Positions 45,712-54,164 of a DNA stretch of 64,000 nt are shown here, piece by piece. The translations under genes and the position numbers were made by a program. Position 1 is the first letter of the stretch. Every line of letters starts with the position of its first letter. Below the pieces are notes generated by a model. It was not told the DNA's origin. It did not search any database and saw only the letters and a program-made list of their open reading frames with translations. The stretch is from an uncultured Campylobacter sp. Its GTDB lineage: Bacteria; Campylobacterota; Campylobacteria; Campylobacterales; Campylobacteraceae. The stretch covers positions 1 through 64,000 of the forward strand of contig NZ_CALHGM010000045.1 in the NCBI RefSeq assembly GCF_938030145.1, in the 5' to 3' direction.

Positions 45712-46371
45712 TTAAAATCCCGCCTGTTTTAGAAGCTCCGCGCCGATCTCTACGTCGCTTACCTCTTCGCCTTTTTTCATCCTGTCGAATGCACCGAGTT
45801 CTCCGCCCGATTTGTTCGTATCGATGATCTCGTCCGGTTTTTGCGTAGGCGTCGCGATCTTTATCATTGCGTTTGCTACCGCTTTCCAGCCGTCGTAGTT
45901 TTCGCCTAGCAGCGACAAAAAGCCGTTTTGTTCCGCCCATTTTCCCATCTCCTCGGGCTTGATAGTCGGATAGTCCTTACTAAATTGGTCTAAATTTTTA
46001 TCAAAAACCGCTCGTTTGCGCGCCGCCTCTTGTGCCTGTGCCTGCGCTTCTTGAAGCTGCCTGATCTGCTCTTGCATCTGAGGCATTCCTTGCAAGCCCA
46101 TACTATCTAGGAGCGCTTGCTGCTCGGGCGGGAGTTGCGCCGCCTTTGCCTGCTCCGCCGCTTTGGCTTTCTCCGCCTCTTGTGCCGCCTTTTGCTCCTC
46201 TATGCCTTGCATAGCGCTTGCTATCATATTTTGCAGATTTTCTTGTGTGATTTGCGGATGTTCTGTTTGCTGCTCCTCTGCATGCTCTGATCCCTGCGGC
46301 TCTACCTGCTCTTGCGCCTCGCTAGCTTCTAGCTCGCCTACTAATGCGTTGATTGCGTCTTGCTCTGTCAT
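45712..46371 (-). CDS. Capsid scaffolding protein
   Basis: 219 residues, very rich in Glu, Gln and Ala, with an extended helical centre (EEQKAAQEAEKAKAAEQAKA) and a compact C-terminal part. Acidic helical proteins between portal and capsid genes are typical phage scaffolds that template procapsid assembly and leave afterwards. Confidence 0.75.
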   Translation of the reverse strand: MTEQDAINALVGELEASEAQEQVEPQGSEHAEEQQTEHPQITQENLQNMIASAMQGIEEQKAAQEAEKAKAAEQAKAAQLPPEQQALLDSMGLQGMPQMQEQIRQLQEAQAQAQEAARKRAVFDKNLDQFSKDYPTIKPEEMGKWAEQNGFLSLLGENYDGWKAVANAMIKIATPTQKPDEIIDTNKSGGELGAFDRMKKGEEVSDVEIGAELLKQAGF

Positions 46372-46373
46372 CT

Positions 46374-46625
46374 CTATTCTCCTTTATAATTTTCAAAAAA
46401 TTCAAAGAAGCCCTCTATCAGCTTCACCTTATCCATCGCTCGCAGGCGGCTTTCGTCGCCTGCATTCTCATCTTGCGCCGCGATCAGATATTCTTCGTAT
46501 TTGATACTTAGCAAAACGATAAATTTCCTCACGGCGTCATTGCCTAAAATCGGCTCAAGTTCTCTATTTGACGTCAAATTTGAGATAGTGGCGTCAAAAA
46601 CCTTTTTTTGCGTGTTAGAAAGCAT
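46374..46625 (-). CDS. Small phage morphogenesis protein
   Basis: 83 residues, soluble, helical; overlaps the portal stop by 11 bp and precedes the scaffold by 2 bp. Unknown family. Context suggests head assembly. Confidence 0.5.
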   Translation of the reverse strand: MLSNTQKKVFDATISNLTSNRELEPILGNDAVRKFIVLLSIKYEEYLIAAQDENAGDESRLRAMDKVKLIEGFFEFFENYKGE

Positions 46626-48168
46626 TGCTTCCTCCTTGCATTGGATTTATATCGGGTGGTATCTGCGGCGGTAGGATCATCTGCTCTAGCTTATTCTCCT
46701 CGCCGATAAACTCGCTTGCATTTTTAATGCCGTATAGCGGCAGAAGCTCCAAAAGAAGCTTTTTGCTCGCCTCTTTCATCGCAGCAGCCCCCGCCTGATC
46801 TCCTATCTGCAAGCACATTCCAAACTGCGCGCCGATCATCTTTGCCGCGTCCATCAAGGATTGCTTCTGCACCTCTTTATTTAGCGCTCCGATGCCCGTG
46901 TTTAAATTTACCTTGAAGCTTGGCACCTCGCCGCGTCCAAAGCCTGCGAAAAAGACCGGATCGGCGTATTTCCACACCAAAAACGCAAGCCGTTCAAATA
47001 TCGGCTCAAAAAAGGTCTCGTTGAATGTGCGGATATATCCTTGAAGTCTTACGCTGCCCTCGTTTGCCATTATGCTTGCCATAGTAGCGGTCTCTTTTCG
47101 CACGGTCGTCGCGCCGTTTTGTTGAGGAGAGACGCCGCTAACTTCGCTCATTTCGTTTTCGATGACTTGAAGCGCAGCCATCGCTCCGCCTATGTCTCCC
47201 GCGGGCAAAACTTGCACGGCTCTTGGTTGATTTGTGTATATCGGCGTGCCTACGCTCTCAAGCTCGCCCCTCTCTACCATTGAAGCCTTGTCGAGTATGA
47301 TTTTCGGCGCGACCTGCTGGCGGATGACGTCGGCGATCGAGTTTCTATTGACGTTGAGCTCGTTTTGCAGCGGCAGCATCGACATCAGCGCGGGCTCGCC
47401 GTAGGCGCTGACATAGGTTTCCTCGTCCGTGCATCTGATCTGCGGTAGCATATAGCCTACTATAAAAGGCTGTCCGTCTCGCAGCTCTATTTTGTCGCGC
47501 AAAAGTTCGTTTTCGTAGAGGCTAGAAACATACCATTTACCGCCGCGCAGCTCGTAAATTTCGTAAATTTCGATCCGCTCGTAGGGTTTTTTGTTCTCGA
47601 AAGCCTCTTTGTTCTCTATTTTGAAAACGCCCCTTTTGCCGTAGCTCAAAATATCCTCGCTGCTAAGATAGATGCGATGCACTAGATAGGATATGTCATT
47701 CAGCCCGCGCGCACCCGGATCAAAATATAGGTCTTGCAGGCTCACTTCGTCTATCATTGCGCGGTCTTTGCTCCAATACACCTTTACCGCGCAGCTTGCC
47801 GAAAACGGCGCACGCAAGAATATCGGTGCAAAGGTTTTGTATAGATTTATACTCTCGGCATAATGATCAATCGCCGCCTGCCATTTGTCTATCACGTCGT
47901 CCGAAGAGTTGATATAGGGTTCCAGCTTTGCGAATTTGTCGTTGTTAAAATAGGTCTCCGTAAGCCCGTCGTAAATTCTTTTTGCCTTTGAATTGAGCTT
48001 TGGAATATAGTTTTTACTCTTATTGCGCTTTTGCAGGCTCTCTGCGAGCTCGGGGCGCAATATCAGCAGATATGCCTCCTCCAAATCCTTGAAACCCTGC
48101 TTGTAGTGTTCGTAGCCGTCCATCGCCGCAGTTTTGAGCTCCTGCAGATATGCCGTCCTATCGTCCAT
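46615..48168 (-). CDS. Phage portal (head-tail connector) protein
   Basis: 517 residues. It forms the ring through which DNA enters and leaves the head. Diagnostic stretches are SLQDLYFDPGARGLNDISY, EMSEVSGVSPQQNG and the ETATMASIMANEGSVRLQGY helix. The pattern matches portals of short-tailed phages of the P22-like or epsilon15-like types. Placed downstream of the terminase genes, as expected. Confidence 0.85.
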   Translation of the reverse strand: MDDRTAYLQELKTAAMDGYEHYKQGFKDLEEAYLLILRPELAESLQKRNKSKNYIPKLNSKAKRIYDGLTETYFNNDKFAKLEPYINSSDDVIDKWQAAIDHYAESINLYKTFAPIFLRAPFSASCAVKVYWSKDRAMIDEVSLQDLYFDPGARGLNDISYLVHRIYLSSEDILSYGKRGVFKIENKEAFENKKPYERIEIYEIYELRGGKWYVSSLYENELLRDKIELRDGQPFIVGYMLPQIRCTDEETYVSAYGEPALMSMLPLQNELNVNRNSIADVIRQQVAPKIILDKASMVERGELESVGTPIYTNQPRAVQVLPAGDIGGAMAALQVIENEMSEVSGVSPQQNGATTVRKETATMASIMANEGSVRLQGYIRTFNETFFEPIFERLAFLVWKYADPVFFAGFGRGEVPSFKVNLNTGIGALNKEVQKQSLMDAAKMIGAQFGMCLQIGDQAGAAAMKEASKKLLLELLPLYGIKNASEFIGEENKLEQMILPPQIPPDINPMQGGSNAF

Positions 48169-48469
48169 TTTTTCCTCCTAGCTTATAAAATGTTGAGCGC
48201 CCTATCCCCGTGAGCTCCGCCACCTTTTTAAAATTTTTCCCTTGCCGTATTAAAATTTCAGCCATTTTTGTTTTTGCCTTTTTTTTCGGTATGCGCGCGC
48301 TTCCTTGTGCCAAATCGCAAAAATATGCATATAGCGTGAGTTTTAGCGCCTCGTCGTTAAGTTTCGCGAAAGATCGCACGAGCAGGGGATCAATCCGATC
48401 AAAAATATAGTCATATTCCCGTCCATAATCTACAGCATTTATAGACTTTTCACCATGCGTAGTCGTCAT
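48158..48469 (-). CDS. Helix-turn-helix protein between terminase and portal
   Basis: 103 residues from ATG 48469, the first start that overlaps the terminase end by the usual small amount. The C-terminus has a helix-turn-helix with AELTGIGRSTFYKLGGKNGR, as in resolvase/terminase-small-like DNA binders. It may regulate late genes or assist packaging. Its first codons include the dispersed inverted repeat (48421-48446). Confidence 0.6.
   Translation of the reverse strand: MTTTHGEKSINAVDYGREYDYIFDRIDPLLVRSFAKLNDEALKLTLYAYFCDLAQGSARIPKKKAKTKMAEILIRQGKNFKKVAELTGIGRSTFYKLGGKNGR
48421..48446. repeat. Inverted repeat, copy 2
   Basis: GTCCATAA (48421-48428) and TTATAGAC (48439-48446) with the same 10-base loop as at 39833-39858. 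Here it lies inside the start of a gene and encodes SINAVDYG. Confidence 0.7.
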
Positions 48470-49745
48470 AGCGCTCCTCCTTTCTTTGCGGCAGTATCGG
48501 ACAGAGATCAAAAAAGCTCATCGCCAGCGCGTCGGCGCGATCAGGACTGCGGCCATATTCTTTTTTGAGGCTCTCTTTGGGCATCAGCAGATACCGCTCC
48601 TTTTTGTCGAAAAAAAACGAGATCGTCTGCAGCTGCCTTTTGAGCTCCTCATCGGGCGCGATCGCAAGCAGCGGAAGCTTTTCGCGCAGATTGAAATACA
48701 TCTCCGCTCTTTTGTTTGCATATTTGCGCTCATCGCTTGCCTTGAAGCTGCCTTTTGCCTCTCGCACGATACCGCGCAATCCTAGATCGCATAGCGTATC
48801 AAAAACCCCCGCGCCCACCCCGATAGTGTCGATATAGATTGCGTGAGGTTTGAGTTCGGTTCTCTCATACTCGCCGTAAATTTCGCGCGCTAGCTCGCTC
48901 GTGCTAGCTATGCGGTAGGGCTTCAAAGCTTCTACGCTATCGCCCTGCCTTTTGCAGAGCACGCTTTCGTCGTCTCCCTCTCTGGCTACGTCCAGAGCCC
49001 AGATCACGGGCGCGCTTGCGTCGAAATACCTCTGCTTGCGAAACGAGGCTTCGATAGCCGCCAAAGAAAACACGGAATTTGACGTCGTATCCAAAAACTC
49101 TCCGAAAATCTCCTGCCTCGCTACGTCGCTATCCGCTCCGCCCAATTCCGCGACGAGACGATCGATCTCCTCTTTTTGCAAAAGCGGATTGTCGTAGCTA
49201 GAAAACTGAAAATTCCGCCAATCCTTTTCGTTTCTCATCCCACGCTGTGCTAGGTCGAAAAATTTATTCTTTCCTTTCGGTACTCCGCCGATGAATGCGC
49301 GGGAGTTCGGATTGTCAAGCAGCATAGGAGAGATCGCATTGTCCCATAGGTAGGGGTCTTTGAGGATGATGCCCGCTTCGTTGAGGATGACCGTGTCGTA
49401 TCCGAAACCCTCGATATTTTCGGGGCGTTCTGCGGAGCGAAAATCAAGATAGCCATCGCCGATTTTCAGCTGTTTGTCTTGCGCGTTCCAGCTCCACAGC
49501 TCTTTTGGCAGTTGCCGCAGTTCGGGGAGGAAATACCGCTCGAAATATCTTTTCAAATTTGCCGCTATCGTATCTACCCAGAGTATCTTTTGCCCCTCAA
49601 GCAGCCACTCGATGCAGGCATTCGCCGTGCCCTTCGTAAAGCCGAAACGTCTGCCCTTTTCGATAGTGCAAAAGCGCGCGTCGTTTTGGAAAAATACCGC
49701 CTTTTGCTGCGGCGTATAGCGCAGATCAAGGGCTAGCTCACTCAT
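48450..49745 (-). CDS. Terminase large subunit
   Basis: 431 residues, the DNA packaging motor. The P-loop variant is EKGRRFGFTKGTAN at residues 29-42; the Walker B-like segment is DTVILNEAG at about 117-125, with Asn in place of the usual Asp. The C-terminal RNase H-like nuclease shows WALDVAREGDDESV, YIDTIGVGAGVFD and SPDRADALAMSF. Overlaps the small subunit gene by 8 bp. Confidence 0.9.
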   Translation of the reverse strand: MSELALDLRYTPQQKAVFFQNDARFCTIEKGRRFGFTKGTANACIEWLLEGQKILWVDTIAANLKRYFERYFLPELRQLPKELWSWNAQDKQLKIGDGYLDFRSAERPENIEGFGYDTVILNEAGIILKDPYLWDNAISPMLLDNPNSRAFIGGVPKGKNKFFDLAQRGMRNEKDWRNFQFSSYDNPLLQKEEIDRLVAELGGADSDVARQEIFGEFLDTTSNSVFSLAAIEASFRKQRYFDASAPVIWALDVAREGDDESVLCKRQGDSVEALKPYRIASTSELAREIYGEYERTELKPHAIYIDTIGVGAGVFDTLCDLGLRGIVREAKGSFKASDERKYANKRAEMYFNLREKLPLLAIAPDEELKRQLQTISFFFDKKERYLLMPKESLKKEYGRSPDRADALAMSFFDLCPILPQRKEERYDDYAW

Positions 49746-50205
49746 CTTTTGCCCCTATCTCGCGCCTGGTGATCTGAATTTTCGTCTGCTGCGCGTTGGT
49801 GTTTTGAATGATCGTCTCGGGCATACGTCCTAGCACGGTCTCTTTGTTTTTTGCCGTGATGCGGGCGTGTGCCTCTATGTCGCATAGCTTCTCTGCGGAC
49901 TCCAGTGCAGCATTTGCCAACTTTTGATTTCTCAATGCCGAGTTTTGAAAATATATGAGGTGTTTTGTGGCTTCGTCTACCGCAGAGTGAAAGGCTTTCA
50001 CTTCTTTTTCACTGCGGTCTGCGAGTTCCGTATTTATCGCCACTTGAGCTTTCACAAGCGGCGCGAGGTCTCTTTCTATGCCGTTGCAAATTTTAAAAAC
50101 CGCGCCTATGCTGACTTCATACTTCAGAGCTAGGGAGTTTTTGCTCGCTCCCGCCTTGTAGTCCGCGATGATTTTTTCTCTTTTTTCGTCCGTGATCCTT
50201 GCCAT
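49738..50205 (-). CDS. Terminase small subunit
   Basis: 155 residues. The N-terminal helix-turn-helix (REKIIADYKAGASKNSLALKYEVS) would recognise the packaging site. A helical middle for ring formation and a short C-terminus for contacting the large subunit follow. First gene of the leftward late operon. Confidence 0.8.
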   Translation of the reverse strand: MARITDEKREKIIADYKAGASKNSLALKYEVSIGAVFKICNGIERDLAPLVKAQVAINTELADRSEKEVKAFHSAVDEATKHLIYFQNSALRNQKLANAALESAEKLCDIEAHARITAKNKETVLGRMPETIIQNTNAQQTKIQITRREIGAKDE

Positions 50206-50292
50206 ATTTCACCTTTTTTGTGAAATGCTACCACGGATTTGAAAAAAGACTTCGGCTTGTGAAAATTTTTAAAAAATGATATGTTTGGGGGG

Positions 50293-50505
50293 TTATTTTT
50301 TAAATTTTTCGATGAGCGCCAAAAGCTCGTCTAGCGCCCTAGCTTTCTCGTAGTTTTGCATCCAACTATCTATCCAATCGGGAACGGGGCGTTTTTCATC
50401 ATTGAAGCTTCGCACGGACGCAGGATGAAGCCCCACCATCTCCGCAAAATCGGCAACGGACAAATTGAGATCTTTTAGTTTTGACACGAATTCCTGTTTT
50501 GTCAT
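50293..50505 (-). CDS. Small HTH regulator next to the integrase operon
   Basis: 70 residues with a helix-turn-helix (LSVADFAEMVGLHPASVRSF) and a Leu/Ala helix at the end. Divergent from the 50669 gene across a 163-bp region with three palindromic operators. Likely an autoregulated repressor of the integrase module. Confidence 0.7.
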   Translation of the reverse strand: MTKQEFVSKLKDLNLSVADFAEMVGLHPASVRSFNDEKRPVPDWIDSWMQNYEKARALDELLALIEKFKK

Positions 50506-50544
50506 AGTCTATTCCTATCCAAATTTTCATAATTATAGCAAAAT

Positions 50545-50653
50545 AAAACAAAATATTTCATTTTCTCATAAAAATAATGCAAAAAGTTTTAAAAACTCTT
50601 GACATTTGAAACAAAATGTATTATAATACGCTCAATTTAAAACAAAATGTTTT
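50545..50653. promoter_or_regulatory. Three AAAACA-N3-TGTTTT operators
   Basis: Sites at 50545-50559 (one arm degenerate), 50608-50622 (inside the promoter spacer) and 50639-50653 (perfect: AAAACA, AAA, TGTTTT, between -10 and the start codon). They are about 94 and 108 bp apart centre to centre from the first. Symmetry suggests binding of a dimeric HTH protein such as the 50293-50505 product. Confidence 0.65.
50599..50627 (+). promoter_or_regulatory. Consensus sigma70 promoter of the integrase operon
   Basis: TTGACA at 50599-50604 and TATAAT at 50622-50627 with a 17-bp spacer. It matches the consensus fully, rare in Campylobacter, and is covered by an operator in the spacer. Confidence 0.85.
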
Positions 50654-50668
50654 ACAAAGGACTAAGAG

Positions 50669-50992
50669 ATGAAAAAGGTAGTTTTCACAAAGGTTCGAGA
50701 TTTCGATGGTAACGTTTTCTACGTCGAGAGAAAAAGAATTCAGATTGAGCGTGTCAGGGAGTATGGAGAAATTGAAAAATACGCCACCTTTGACGGCAAC
50801 GGATATGATAGATGCGATCGTCGCTTAGGTTATATCCTAGAGGCTAGAGTTTATTTTAGCGATTTTGATATGAGTTGGGAAGATGCTACTAGCGGTAGTG
50901 CTACCGCTGTAGATAAAAGCGGGAAAACAATTAAATTTGTTGTGGAGGATAAAAACCTACAAAACTCTATCACAAAATTTATAGAGGAATAG
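50669..50992 (+). CDS. Hypothetical phage protein
   Basis: 107 residues, beta-rich and charged (VRDFDGNVFYVERKRIQIER). First gene after the consensus promoter; ribosome site AAAGGACTAAGAG. No family recognised. AT-richer than the backbone. Confidence 0.6.
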   Translation: MKKVVFTKVRDFDGNVFYVERKRIQIERVREYGEIEKYATFDGNGYDRCDRRLGYILEARVYFSDFDMSWEDATSGSATAVDKSGKTIKFVVEDKNLQNSITKFIEE

Positions 50993-51006
50993 TGGGCTGG
51001 CGGCAA

Positions 51007-51025
51007 GACGAGGAAAATCCTCGTC
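51007..51025 (+). terminator. Perfect 7-bp hairpin between two operon genes
   Basis: GACGAGG (51007-51013) and CCTCGTC (51019-51025) around a 5-base loop. It sits 15 bp past a stop and 27 bp before the next start, with no T-run, so it is more likely an mRNA stability or partial termination element. Confidence 0.45.
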
Positions 51026-51051
51026 GCCCACAAGAAGAAAAGGATCTAAAA

Positions 51052-51465
51052 ATGAAAGAGTTAAAATTCAGCTACTCCAAAATTCTCAACTGGGGTAAAA
51101 GCTATCCTAAAAAAGGATATTTGGTTCGTTTCTATGATGAAACATCTGGTAGATATTGCTATGTCGCTGACGGATCGGCTGTGTCCTATACCGGATGGGA
51201 TGCTGTCAAATTTGAAAGTTTTACTGCTGTCGCGAAAGTTTCTTCTAGGAATAGTGAGAAATTTTTCGTAAAAAGAGAGATACTTCGCAGCTCTAGCCCG
51301 CAAGGCAACGGCGATATAGACCATTTCATCGAGCTTGAAAATGGCAAAATTTTAGCAATGCCCGTTGGCGGTGGTGGATACTACCGAGTTCCGAAAAGTT
51401 CTCTTGAAACAGAAAGTTGGGGAGATTTTGAGAGTTATGGTGACGCTTATGAGGGCGAGGAATGA
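51052..51465 (+). CDS. Hypothetical phage protein
   Basis: 137 residues from ATG 51052, which has AAAAGGATC before it; the frame is open upstream to 50992 but that part overlaps the hairpin. Beta-rich with aromatic residues (YLVRFYDETSGRYCYVADG) and an acidic tail. It partly resembles the 50669 product in composition. Overlaps the integrase start by 4 bp. Confidence 0.55.
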   Translation: MKELKFSYSKILNWGKSYPKKGYLVRFYDETSGRYCYVADGSAVSYTGWDAVKFESFTAVAKVSSRNSEKFFVKREILRSSSPQGNGDIDHFIELENGKILAMPVGGGGYYRVPKSSLETESWGDFESYGDAYEGEE

Positions 51466-52334
51466 CCCTCGCCTCTATCGCCCGAGACTATCTCGAAGTT
51501 CTCGGACAGATAAATTTTGAGCTAAGTCGTGCTCAAAAATTCGCGTTTTCTCATACGAAATATCTACCGAAAGATGCCGCCTGCATCAAGAAGGTAGATA
51601 TTCAAAGGTGGCTTGCGGGGCTTGAGGAAGGTCTAGCCCCAAGCACTATCAAGCGCGTCGTGCTGTGCTGGCGCAGAGCCTGCGAACAAGCAGTAGAAGC
51701 CGGAAAGCTTGCAAAAAATCCATTTCTGCGCGCGAAATATCCAAAGATCCCGCGCAGCAAAACAGATCCGTTCTCGGCGGAAGAGGTGGATCTGATGCTT
51801 TCAAAGGCTAGCGGGCGACTTGAGAGCTTTCTTGCTTTTGCGTTCTATACGGGAGCGCGATGCTGCGAAATTTTGGCTCTGCGCTGGGATGATATAGATA
51901 TGGAAGCTATGAGCATATCGATCAGCAAGAGCCTCACGGACGGGCTTGTCAAACCTCGCACCAAAACCGGAGAGGATAGGATCGTGCCTATATTTGCGCC
52001 GCTTTTGCCATACATCGCCCGGCTTGAAAAGAATAGGGATAGTGAGTGGGTATTTTCGCGAAAGCAAGATCATCTTTTCGGTTCTACGGCGCTTTTTGGA
52101 AATGGCAGGTGGCGTAAATTTCTAGCTGAATGCGGTATCCCATACCGAAGCGCTAGACATACCCGCCACACATTCGCAACCCACATGGTCGAGCGCGCGG
52201 TAAGGGGCGAAATCCCTTTGAAATGGGTATCTCAAATACTAGGTCATGCAAGCCTAGACATGACGATCAAGGTGTATGCGCGGTTTCTACAAAACGAACA
52301 TATGAAAATCGACCGCTCAATCACGCTTTATTAA
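51462..52334 (+). CDS. Tyrosine recombinase (phage integrase)
   Basis: 290 residues: an N-terminal core-binding domain (about 1-90) and catalytic domain. Catalytic residues: Arg133 in TGARCCEIL, Lys168 in TKTGEDRI, Arg235 in RHTRHTFATH, His262 in LGHASL, Tyr272 in VYARF. The first histidine of the usual HxxR box is replaced by Arg232, with His233 next to it. It would catalyse integration and excision. Its place in the middle of the phage, about 20 kb from the left att candidate, is unusual. Confidence 0.9.
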   Translation: MTLASIARDYLEVLGQINFELSRAQKFAFSHTKYLPKDAACIKKVDIQRWLAGLEEGLAPSTIKRVVLCWRRACEQAVEAGKLAKNPFLRAKYPKIPRSKTDPFSAEEVDLMLSKASGRLESFLAFAFYTGARCCEILALRWDDIDMEAMSISISKSLTDGLVKPRTKTGEDRIVPIFAPLLPYIARLEKNRDSEWVFSRKQDHLFGSTALFGNGRWRKFLAECGIPYRSARHTRHTFATHMVERAVRGEIPLKWVSQILGHASLDMTIKVYARFLQNEHMKIDRSITLY

Positions 52335-52615
52335 TTTTTTTTATATCTCTTTTCGCAAGCCTTGCGCCTATCCTCTCTCATTCTATGGCTCAAAATCCAC
52401 CGCAAAGCTTCTTTTGGCGTATTTAAGATTTCGCCGAGCTCTTTTTCAAATTTTGCAGTTCTACAAGTCCGCAAAGAGTTTATCACGGTTTCGTCCGTGA
52501 GTTTTGAGCCGAAAACCTCGCGCAGCAGAAATGAGATTTCGGTCAAATAGTAGTCGTCCGGTCTGCTTTCCCACCCCTGTGCTACATGATCTAGCACGGA
52601 AAAATATAGCTCCAT
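52331..52615 (-). CDS. Hypothetical phage protein
   Basis: 94 residues from ATG 52615 (MELYFSVLDHVAQGWES), overlapping the DUF1064 stop; helical, basic C-terminus (HRMREDRRKACEKRYKKN). Last gene of the leftward replication operon; its stop overlaps the integrase stop by 4 bp in the opposite direction. Unknown function. Confidence 0.55.
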   Translation of the reverse strand: MELYFSVLDHVAQGWESRPDDYYLTEISFLLREVFGSKLTDETVINSLRTCRTAKFEKELGEILNTPKEALRWILSHRMREDRRKACEKRYKKN

Positions 52616-52965
52616 CAACTCTCCTTGAATTCCCCGTCTATCTCGCCGCAAGAGATCAGCTTTTTCAGCATCTTGGCTTTGATCTTGTATTCGGGCGTGC
52701 GGTAGCCTTTGACGTCCTCGATGATGAGCCCGTCCGCTTCATAGACGAAATCGGCGATATACTCTATCGCGCGTATTTTGCGCCCCTCATACAAAAACCC
52801 CTCTTGCAGGGTAAATTTCACCTGCCGCCTAAGGTTTTTTATCTTGCCCGCTCTTTGTAGCAGCTCTAGCTCCGCCGCCCGTTTTGCTTCTTTGGCGCTA
52901 TCGTATATCGCGCCTTTGTAGGCGGTCTTTTTAGCCTTGTATTTGGAAATTCGCCCAATTCTCAT
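52615..52965 (-). CDS. DUF1064 phage nuclease-like protein
   Basis: 116 residues. The DUF1064 pattern is complete: SKYKAKKTAYKGAIYDSAKE, ELELLQRAGKIKNLRRQVKF, YIADFVYEADGLIIEDVKGY and the closing EYKIKAKML. The fold is of the VRR/endonuclease type (Glu and Asp-x-Lys in EDVKG), consistent with a Holliday-junction or branch nuclease for replication or packaging. Confidence 0.8.
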   Translation of the reverse strand: MRIGRISKYKAKKTAYKGAIYDSAKEAKRAAELELLQRAGKIKNLRRQVKFTLQEGFLYEGRKIRAIEYIADFVYEADGLIIEDVKGYRTPEYKIKAKMLKKLISCGEIDGEFKES

Positions 52966-53194
52966 CCGCCAGCCTCTCGTATTTTTCTATGCTTTCGTGT
53001 TTGTGCGCGTGGCACCACTGATGGCAAACTCTACATACCGCGATCAATTTGTGATCGTCTTTGTCTGCTCCGTAACGTCCAAATTTCACGTGATGCGGCT
53101 CAACGCTCGGAGCTTGTCCGCAAATTTGGCACACCGGGTGTTCGTAGGCTAGGAAATTTTTAAAAGCTTCGAACTTCGCTTTGGATAGTCTCAT
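52931..53194 (-). CDS. HNH-fold protein
   Basis: 87 residues from ATG 53194 (MRLSKAKFEAFKNF); the longer frame to 53302 overlaps the previous gene and has low-quality sequence. Zinc ligands C-x2-C at 22 and 25 (CQICG), HH at 34-35 (EPHHVKFG), and C-x2-C with HxxC (VCRVCHQWCHAH). Typical phage HNH endonuclease, often needed for DNA packaging or recombination. Overlaps DUF1064 by 35 bp. Confidence 0.8.
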   Translation of the reverse strand: MRLSKAKFEAFKNFLAYEHPVCQICGQAPSVEPHHVKFGRYGADKDDHKLIAVCRVCHQWCHAHKHESIEKYERLADENWANFQIQG

Positions 53195-53496
53195 CAATAC
53201 CCTATCTCCACGTATTCGCCCTCGCCGGCAGAAACGGCAACCTCTACCCGCAGGCAAAAGTAAAAATAGTCCGAGTTTGAGCTTAGCCCCGCACCCTCGC
53301 AAAACTCTACCGCGTCCTGCTCGTTTGCGAATAGAGCCGTTAGCCAGCTAGCCTCTATCCGTCCCGCTTCTTTGAGCGCGTCAAATAAAAACCGCTCTTT
53401 GTATTTCAGCTGCCCGTTTGCGTCAAACCAATCGTCGCTATTTTCTATCTCGTCAAGCTCCAGCTTATACACCGCGTAATTCAGAATTTCGTTCAT
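53194..53496 (-). CDS. Hypothetical phage protein
   Basis: 100 residues, acidic (ELDEIENSDDWFDANGQLKY). Shares one base with the next start and overlaps the methyltransferase stop by four. Family unknown. Confidence 0.55.
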   Translation of the reverse strand: MNEILNYAVYKLELDEIENSDDWFDANGQLKYKERFLFDALKEAGRIEASWLTALFANEQDAVEFCEGAGLSSNSDYFYFCLRVEVAVSAGEGEYVEIGY

Positions 53497-54164
53497 AGTA
53501 GCCCCCTTATAGTTTTTCTTAATCTTTTCTCGGCGATTTCGCAGTATTTGGCCTCTATCTCGCAGCCGATAAAATTTCTATTTAGCTCTTTGCAAGCCGC
53601 CGCAGTCGTGCCGCTACCCATAAAAGGGTCGAATATCAAATCTCCCTCGTTTGATGCGGTTAAAATCAGCTTTTCGATTATTTCGAGCGGTTTTTCAGTC
53701 GGATGTCCGTATTTGCTCTTGCCGCAGTTGTGCGTAAAAAGCCTTGAAATGCCTTTGATTTTGACCCCTTTTTCCCTGATGTAGATTATATTTTCAAGGT
53801 CACTTTTAAAGGTATTGTTTGTAAATGGCGCAGCATTGGGTTTATACCACGCGAGTTCGGCGATATTACAATCCCTCTTATAGCCCCAATTCATTATGCG
53901 CGGCTTTTGCTTTGTAGAGCAAAATATGAAAATATTGATTTTCTTGCAGATGCGAGCAATCTGCTCTAGCGTAGCCTCTGCGTCGAAGCCCTGCGAAATT
54001 TTACCCAGCGCGCCGTTTTCATATACGGGGCGCCTACCCAGTCCTCCGCCTTTGGTGTGAATTTCATAAGGCGGGTCGGTTACAACCAAATCCACGCAGC
54101 TATCAGGCATAGAGCGCATAAACTCCAAGCAGTCGGTATTATAAATTTTATTAAGCTCTAGCAT
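53493..54164 (-). CDS. Phage DNA adenine/cytosine-N4 methyltransferase, beta class
   Basis: 223 residues from ATG 54164 (MLELNKIYNTDCLEFMRSMP). The motif order is DPPY (VTDPPYEIH, residues 30-33) before the SAM-binding FMGSGTTAAACK near the C-terminus, i.e. the beta class. It would protect phage DNA or modify regulatory sites. The target sequence cannot be told. Not related to the D12 class methylase at the left window edge. Confidence 0.85.
   Translation of the reverse strand: MLELNKIYNTDCLEFMRSMPDSCVDLVVTDPPYEIHTKGGGLGRRPVYENGALGKISQGFDAEATLEQIARICKKINIFIFCSTKQKPRIMNWGYKRDCNIAELAWYKPNAAPFTNNTFKSDLENIIYIREKGVKIKGISRLFTHNCGKSKYGHPTEKPLEIIEKLILTASNEGDLIFDPFMGSGTTAAACKELNRNFIGCEIEAKYCEIAEKRLRKTIRGLL

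Noticed and set aside
48450..49745. Asn in the Walker B of the terminase as a defect
   Set aside because: A LNEAG form occurs in terminases of short-tailed phages, so it is not evidence of inactivation.
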